Of a stretch of 64,000 nucleotides of DNA, positions 58,201-64,000 are shown one piece after another. The stretch is from positions 1-64,000 of the forward strand of contig OW568882.1 in assembly GCA_938743325.2 (NCBI GenBank). The letters are read 5' to 3'. The notes beneath the pieces are model-generated. The model did no database searches. It worked only from the letters and a program-made list of their open reading frames with translations, and was not told the origin of the DNA. Position 1 is the first letter of the stretch; the number at the start of each line of letters is the position of its first letter. The translations under genes were made by a program, and so were the position numbers. The DNA is from Pycnococcus provasolii. Lineage: Eukaryota > Chlorophyta > Pseudoscourfieldiophyceae > Pseudoscourfieldiales > Pycnococcaceae.

Positions 58201-58656
58201 GCCTACAGGCCACAAGACTTGCGGGTCGTCGAGAAAGAGGTGCCACATAAGTGCCCACGAGGCTGCCTCTTCGTCGAAGGTTCGTTTGGAGGCGTGATGT
58301 CCTTTCGCCTTGCGTGCCGCCGCCCTACACGTCGCTTCGAGCTGCGCGAGCGCGGTGCATAGCGAGATGTTCTCCCGAATCACGCCTGACAGCACGTGAG
58401 CAAACTGCGTGTCAACAAACTTGGCTGAAACGTCGTCGTCATCGTAGGAGAAGGATGAGGAGTCAGGGAAGGATGCAGGTGTTGCTGCTGCCGCTGCCGC
58501 TGCTGTACGCGTTACCTGTTGTGTCACTTGCGCATTTTTGCCAAGAGCAAGAGAGATGTGAGCCTGAGGAACGACGACATCCAGAGCAGTCAGCAGGTGC
58601 ATGTCATCGTCGGATGAGTTATTGTCATGACGACGCAGTAGTGCTGTTGTGTTCAT
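55240..58656 (-). CDS. NUP107: Nucleoporin NUP107-like
   Basis: 1,138 residues from the ATG at 58656 (a GTG frame extends 10 codons more). Mostly helical. Recognition rests on the segment WTLRRCARHAEAARLLRHAG plus CAWRVAALRHPG, which resembles the GQPWRAATLEGW region of Nup107/Nup84, on the preceding acidic and low-complexity region, and on ALWAMLRCWLVTRLDEKLG later on. Other helices (HAVRTVSWLFRERSAWVLGT) suit an alpha-solenoid. NUP107 belongs to the Y-complex that scaffolds the nuclear pore. Long Asp/Gly-rich insertions (about 220-245 and 480-520) are clade-specific. No intron is needed. The assignment is by fold-like motifs, so moderate. It converges on the exostosin gene. Confidence 0.68.
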   Translation of the reverse strand: MNTTALLRRHDNNSSDDDMHLLTALDVVVPQAHISLALGKNAQVTQQVTRTAAAAAAATPASFPDSSSFSYDDDDVSAKFVDTQFAHVLSGVIRENISLCTALAQLEATCRAAARKAKGHHASKRTFDEEAASWALMWHLFLDDPQVLWPVGEACAPSAMPTPRLKRAHALVAQPETDVNRAARIVTWLEELSRRRLDGGAGGEDDDGGGGGGGENNDGAAAAEMLLRYAPREAVPRFAVRSGASAGGADPDACARMGTQLPPTDAASEARVLRGAWTLRRCARHAEAARLLRHAGCAWRVAALRHPGAPHGWHPLTRLGVLEEESACENHEIVVRFDVPCAPSTAEPEESELPPAEALTAAAEALRTELEWGDPEKPHRVHRFACLHAAKSATSTHEASMLGISCGSARHALLACETWEDALWAMLRCWLVTRLDEKLGAETDTARQRTYNSVEDVNDGGTGDDGDDDGTQLTLPYVDPGEADGSDDDDFGDDVVMEHTSLSMEWPPSADGDYIAPPSLTACVEALVDGTSEMGASVCDRAKAECHMPHRKVQACLATKQYSTLLKHMRAWTNEDLTSEMDGDGDGDMAQGQSGPDNAMLRFAAHLLIILNWLVPDGGWVDSTPEEEGAMKSPPLPAAVSAVAEYSALGQALNASVNAYVYALAAKRRWELAPLYLSFLRRPLLENTCAQLMDALLDITVASETLDVRQAEEARAAFWAACVSHIGINESLHGALKCCNDSLNALKMMHAPASWMSNDAAASPSEMIAHHLTEYNFNLFDVRHAVRTVSWLFRERSAWVLGTFRLVEMLQLLATSWRHDGASVADRELLGERLDACFPESALHNATSSVGDHADASLFAQTPGGSEARAIAEALLHLFSVDLRGRQHDATVDDRVSPEERVLELRSLALDLGKALGEMRGALEAFTSSDSAVSAGPAYIRVLATATGGADGASVSAEHAGIVAAAVRRDLASRVSSLGANVAVDVQTVTSPTVEGGAPMAGVVITLAANQPNAEARAGDIASAVADILKGGATACPSTSEIGLGSWRVHRLDGCMPSLCHLAANMVVPMAIMSASARSARLAVDAADRLRAVSWEDDILLAPSLAAPWLDLFTSEEKLMLLAWEANAEACLAAAAEM

Positions 58657-59155
58657 TCGTGCGGTGCGAGCTCGGACAAAAGTCACAAAAAGAAGCCGAC
58701 CACAAGGAGTTGTTGCCGGATCTTGCTCTTAAGACTGCTGACAGTTAACTACTGAGAGAAAGCAGAAAACAAAGCAGAAAACCGTGAAGAAGAAATGGCG
58801 GGTCCCTCCCACGCATTCATGCATTCAACCCGTGGGAAGAACAAGTTCCTTTTGCGAAACACGAAACCCTCAAACCCTAAATAATAAATTAAAAATGATC
58901 TACAGTAACCCCGAATTCGGAATGGGCCCTCAAGTTCATGGGGAAAGAAGAAAAAATATACCTTAGACTTTAGAGGTACAGAATCTCCCTCGCCTTTCAG
59001 AGTGGTTAAATGGGGATCCACCCTTGGACTACTTGTCTTTCTCCTCTTCCGCGTCGGTCGTCGTCGTCGTTTTGTTTTTCCTTCACCTTCTCCTCCTGGA
59101 CGAGGTCACGAGGGTTTCATCTCGTTTCATCCTCGCAGTAGGTAGTGCTCACGTC
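58657..59155. promoter_or_regulatory. Divergent promoter region, NUP107/COX5C
   Basis: An AAACCCTCAAACCCTAA telo-box-like motif lies at 58864-58881. 58870-58970 is AT-rich. An open frame precedes the COX5C ATG but carries no conserved residues. No other gene was seen. Confidence 0.5.
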
Positions 59156-59802
59156 ATGCGCGGCTCGTTCGCTCGCTCGTGCGCGGGCGCTATCGAAGCA
59201 GCGAACAACCGCACCGTCGCGAGCGTACTCAAGAGGTTCGAGGGAATCTCCGCGGAGGAGGCGAAGGCCCTGGGAGAGGGGACAATCAAAGTCTCCGAAC
59301 TCAAAACCGTCAAGGCGATTCACGCAAAAACCATGTACGCGCCGGAGGAGACGGTCTACGAACGCGTCTCTTTCCCGTTCGGTACGTCAAATAACAAAAC
59401 GCGTATACCTCGACAACACAAAACAGGAACGGGACGCCGGGGGAAGGAAGGAAGGAAGGGAGGAGGGCGAAAATGGTGGAAGAGCGAGCTCAAGGAGAGG
59501 CTGCAGCGTGCGTGCAGCCAGCAGTCCCTTTTGTGCGCCGTGGGTGGGTGGATGGGTGGTGAAGCGAGGGAGGGAGATCAACAAGAGGCTTGCGCACTAT
59601 TTCGACCATTTCAACTCAAACCTTCATCCGCTGACACACGCTTTCTCCCCCCTTTTTTTTTCCAAACACTTCAGAACTTGCATGCGCAACAGTCGTGGGA
59701 GTTATTTTCGGTGGCACATGGAAGATGTACCACTGGAACGAGCGACGCAAGATCAACGACTTCTACGCTAAGCACGGCGAGATGTACGGCGTCAAGCGCT
59801 AA
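59156..59802 (+). CDS. COX5C: Cytochrome c oxidase subunit 5C
   Basis: Two exons, 59156-59381 and 59675-59802, joined across a 293-bp intron (GTACGT donor; TTCAG acceptor after a long pyrimidine tract). The phase-1 junction gives Glu. 117 residues. Exon 1 begins with a basic, hydroxylated mitochondrial presequence (MRGSFARSCAGAIEAANNR). Exon 2 encodes the transmembrane helix CATVVGVIFGGTWKMYHWNE and the matrix-side ERRKINDFYAKHGEMYGVKR, closely like plant COX5C (GGLWKMHHWNEQRK), homologous to animal COX6C. It is a small nuclear-encoded subunit of respiratory complex IV in the inner membrane. The N-terminal extension is longer than the ~64 residues usual in land plants. Confidence 0.88.
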
Positions 59803-59861
59803 AGCATATATGGCCACTCGCTCTACGTGAAGAAAAAACAACAAAACAAAGCTGTGATTTT

Positions 59862-59905
59862 GCTCATTCAGTAATAGGAATGGAGTTTTACTTCGTCCAC
59901 GGGGT
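59862..59905 (+). repeat. Possible short relic of the dispersed repeat
   Basis: CTCATTCAGTAAT then GGAGTTTTACTTCGTCC resembles the 5' end of copies 1 to 3 (CTCATTCAGTAATGAAGT, then TACTTTACTCTGTCC in copy 2). Too short to be sure. Confidence 0.4.
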
Positions 59906-59939
59906 CTACGGTCGTCGTAATCATAGTTGTTCTCTTTTT

Positions 59940-62013
<2,074 letters not shown>

Positions 62014-63881
62014 ATGTCATGTTATTGCACCTGTTCTGCCGTTTCAGCGACACGCCGTCGAGGGAATTGCCCAGGTAAGGTTAGGGTTAGGGTTAGGGTT
62101 AGGGTTAGTACCTCCCGTGCCTGGGTGCAGCGTCCTTCCAGCCTTCCGGGCTTAATACATACCTCTTCCCCCTCTTCCAACAAGGCCACGCAGCAGGGCC
62201 CCTTACTCTTACAGCAAGACCTGTGTCTCCCGCGCCAACGACGATGATGACAACAAACGACAAGGACGGGAAGCGTGCAAGTGGTGGTGCGAACGCACAG
62301 CTTGCACAACCTGCTCCCGTTGCGCAAGCCAACGACAAGGCAGAAACAACGACGTCAAAACAACAGCCGCCCTTGACCGTCTCGCAGAGGAGGTTGCTGG
62401 CCATACAAAAGCTGGCCAAGGTGTTCGGCAACAACAGAACCAACAGGCTCGACATAAGGGAGCTCATCGCGGCCGAAAAACACAGCCTCAGAGCCATCAA
62501 GCGCGTCACAAACGAATCGCACATAGCGCAAATATGCCAACGAAGGCTCGCTGTGATTCGGGGGCAGACGTCCGACTTCTTCGACGACTCGGATGACTCG
62601 GATGACGAATACCTGGTGGAAGAGGACTCGTTCAAGCTTACGCAACAACAAAGGAAGAAGAGAAGCAAGTTGCGATCGAAGCAGCTGTACAGGTACATGC
62701 ATCGTGCCGTCTCTGGCGTGTTGCCAGCCGACTTGGAGCTGCTTACGGAGGAATTCTGGCTGCAGGTGTCAAAGTGGGAGGAAATCTACGCAGAGGAAGC
62801 CGAAGCCGCGCAACGCGAGGGAGCACCTTACGCCGCAGCAGCAGGTTCCCGCGAAAACTTGATTCGGCACGGCTACTGCGTTGCGCCTCCAACGACCTCG
62901 GGTTGCGCTCCTGAAGTTGCAGCCATCACACGTGCTATCGACATGCTTGCCGAAAATGGCTGGCATCCCGCGTTCGTCTGGATGCTTCCCGGGACTTGGA
63001 AATACGCCTCGCGGATGTTTGACCTCGCTAATGAGCTGACAGCGCCGGGCGAGACGCAAGTCTCCGGTGACGTGACCATGGAGCCAACGCCATTTGCGTG
63101 GAAGTTGCGGCCGGGTGGGCGCACGAAAACGGACAGGGGTGGCAACTTCCCGCTGCCGCACCGTGACTACGCGCACGACGAGGTGTTTGAGCCAGGCGTA
63201 CAGGCACCCGCCGTGCTTTCTGTTTGGATTCCCGTTGTCGACGTCAACGCGTCGAGCGGCTGCATGTACATGCTGCCTCGCGGCGACGATGTGCTGTTTG
63301 ACAAGCCAAATCACGCCGCTCACATGCGAGCAGCCTTGCCGGCGGATGACGATGACAGCGACGCCGAACGCGAAGCTGCAGAAGGGACGAGCGACGACGA
63401 CAGCAAAGAATCTGGTCAGGACGCGACGAATGCGGACTCATTCGTCGACGACCCCGAGGTGATTAAGACGATCGAGACGCGCTTTCCGTTCCACCGCTGC
63501 GTTCCCGTCGCGCCGCTAGGTGCAGGCACTGCCGTCGCATGGGCGGGAAACACATTGCATTGGGGTTCGTCGTGCGCGGCAGAGCCACCGCCGCATGTGT
63601 TTCCACCCGCGCCGCCGCGCCGCTCCATTGCGTTCACGTTTCGTCGCAGTGGTGCCAAGGTGCATCGTGCAAGCTCGCGCGAGGGTCCCATCACGCGTTC
63701 GGAGGCGGAGGCGGGCGTACCGGACATTGAAAGGAGGTTTCGCATCGTCATGCAAAGCATTGTGCTGTACAGTCAGTGGATAGACATGAGCCTCTGCGTT
63801 CCAAGGGAGTACTGCCTAGAGACGAGTCTGCACGAATCGGAACAGTTGAGACATGCCCGATTGCGTGAACCATCCATGTAA
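62014..63881 (+). CDS. PhyH-type 2-oxoglutarate/Fe(II) dioxygenase-like protein
   Basis: Preferred model: exon 1 62014-62074, intron 62075-62214 (CCAG/GTAAGG donor, CTTACAG acceptor), exon 2 62215-63881; the junction codon GCA keeps the frame, giving 575 residues. A one-exon model from ATG 62244 (545 residues) is the alternative. The N-terminal 200 residues are basic and helical with an acidic FFDDSDDSDDEYLVEEDS stretch. The C-terminal half has a double-stranded beta-helix of the phytanoyl-CoA dioxygenase superfamily: LPHRDYAHDE (His and Asp at about 336 and 338), APAVLSVWIPVVDVNASSG, MYMLPRGDD, distal LHWGSSC (His about 469) and RRSIAFTFRR as the 2-oxoglutarate Arg. An acidic insertion (about 395-435) splits the domain. 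Substrate unknown. Confidence 0.75.
62075..62108 (+). repeat. Telomere-like (TTAGGG)n at a 5' splice site
   Basis: Five GGTTAG units start in GTAAGGTTAGGG, directly at the proposed intron donor of the PhyH-type gene. The G-rich strand is the sense strand. Confidence 0.85.
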
Positions 63882-63903
63882 ATCATTCATTCATCTTTGT
63901 AAA

Positions 63904-64000
63904 CTACATGTAATTGTGGTGGTGCGGCTTCACCTCTACACGCCGTTCGTTGAGGTTGAAGTCGTACTTTGCGTTGCCTCGCCCGCGCTTGGTGCCATTT
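63904..64000 (-). CDS. C-terminal end of an unidentified gene (partial)
   Basis: The minus strand ends in TAG at 63904 and is open to the window edge. It reads GTKRGRGNAKYDFNLNERRV then EVKPHHHNYM. The basic, non-repetitive composition and the short 22-bp gap to the convergent PhyH-type gene suggest a real C terminus. The family is not recognised. Confidence 0.4.
   Translation of the reverse strand, partial: NGTKRGRGNAKYDFNLNERRVEVKPHHHNYM

Noticed and set aside
57313-58362. 349-codon plus-strand frame opposite NUP107-like gene
   Set aside because: Arg/Ser/Cys-rich shadow frame with no recognisable domain.

Overview
The window looks like nuclear DNA of a small, mostly intron-poor, photosynthetic eukaryote, most likely a prasinophyte-type green alga. 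Evidence: a plastid-type Cpn60 with a transit-like N terminus, a plant-type COX5C, SPPPP-rich extracellular arrays, eukaryotic genes (myosin, BUB1, NUP107, exostosin, polycystin-type channel), few short GT-AG introns, and (CCCTAA)n repeats. The species cannot be fixed from the sequence alone.

Layout. 1-9070 is subtelomere-like: telomeric repeats, a 33-bp variant array, and a GGTGTCGGTGG minisatellite into which two LTR elements have inserted, a defective Copia (765-3213) and a 5.5-kb largely non-coding LARD-like element (3227-8725). A second telomere-like block with a perfect palindrome follows. From 9.1 kb on genes dominate: a SAM methyltransferase, tandem repeats, a decayed TIG/beta-helix gene, then a cluster of four secreted or surface proteins (14.3-20.8 kb) arranged as two divergent pairs whose shared intergenic regions carry CACGTG clusters. 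22.7-26.5 kb encodes a YHYH/multicopper-oxidase fusion; 27.5-38.4 kb a single 3,648-residue polycystin-type channel with proline-rich arrays and a beta-propeller.

38.8-64 kb is housekeeping: a MyTH4 myosin, a BPNT1-type phosphatase, BUB1, a GBP/atlastin-like GTPase, a rhodanese, an exostosin, NUP107, COX5C, Cpn60, a PhyH-type dioxygenase and the tail of one more gene. A ~370-bp dispersed repeat occurs three times (20.8, 38.4, 52.2 kb), with a possible fourth relic.

The most striking observation is a small rhodanese (52665-53084, minus) with an in-frame TGA exactly at the catalytic cysteine, followed by 37 further codons of conserved-looking rhodanese sequence. It is best read as a selenoprotein; a weak SECIS-like fold lies downstream. 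Other points of note: a DUF4198-like plus two CREG domains in one protein, telomeric repeats starting exactly at a 5' splice site, and an AT-rich propeller module inside the channel gene.
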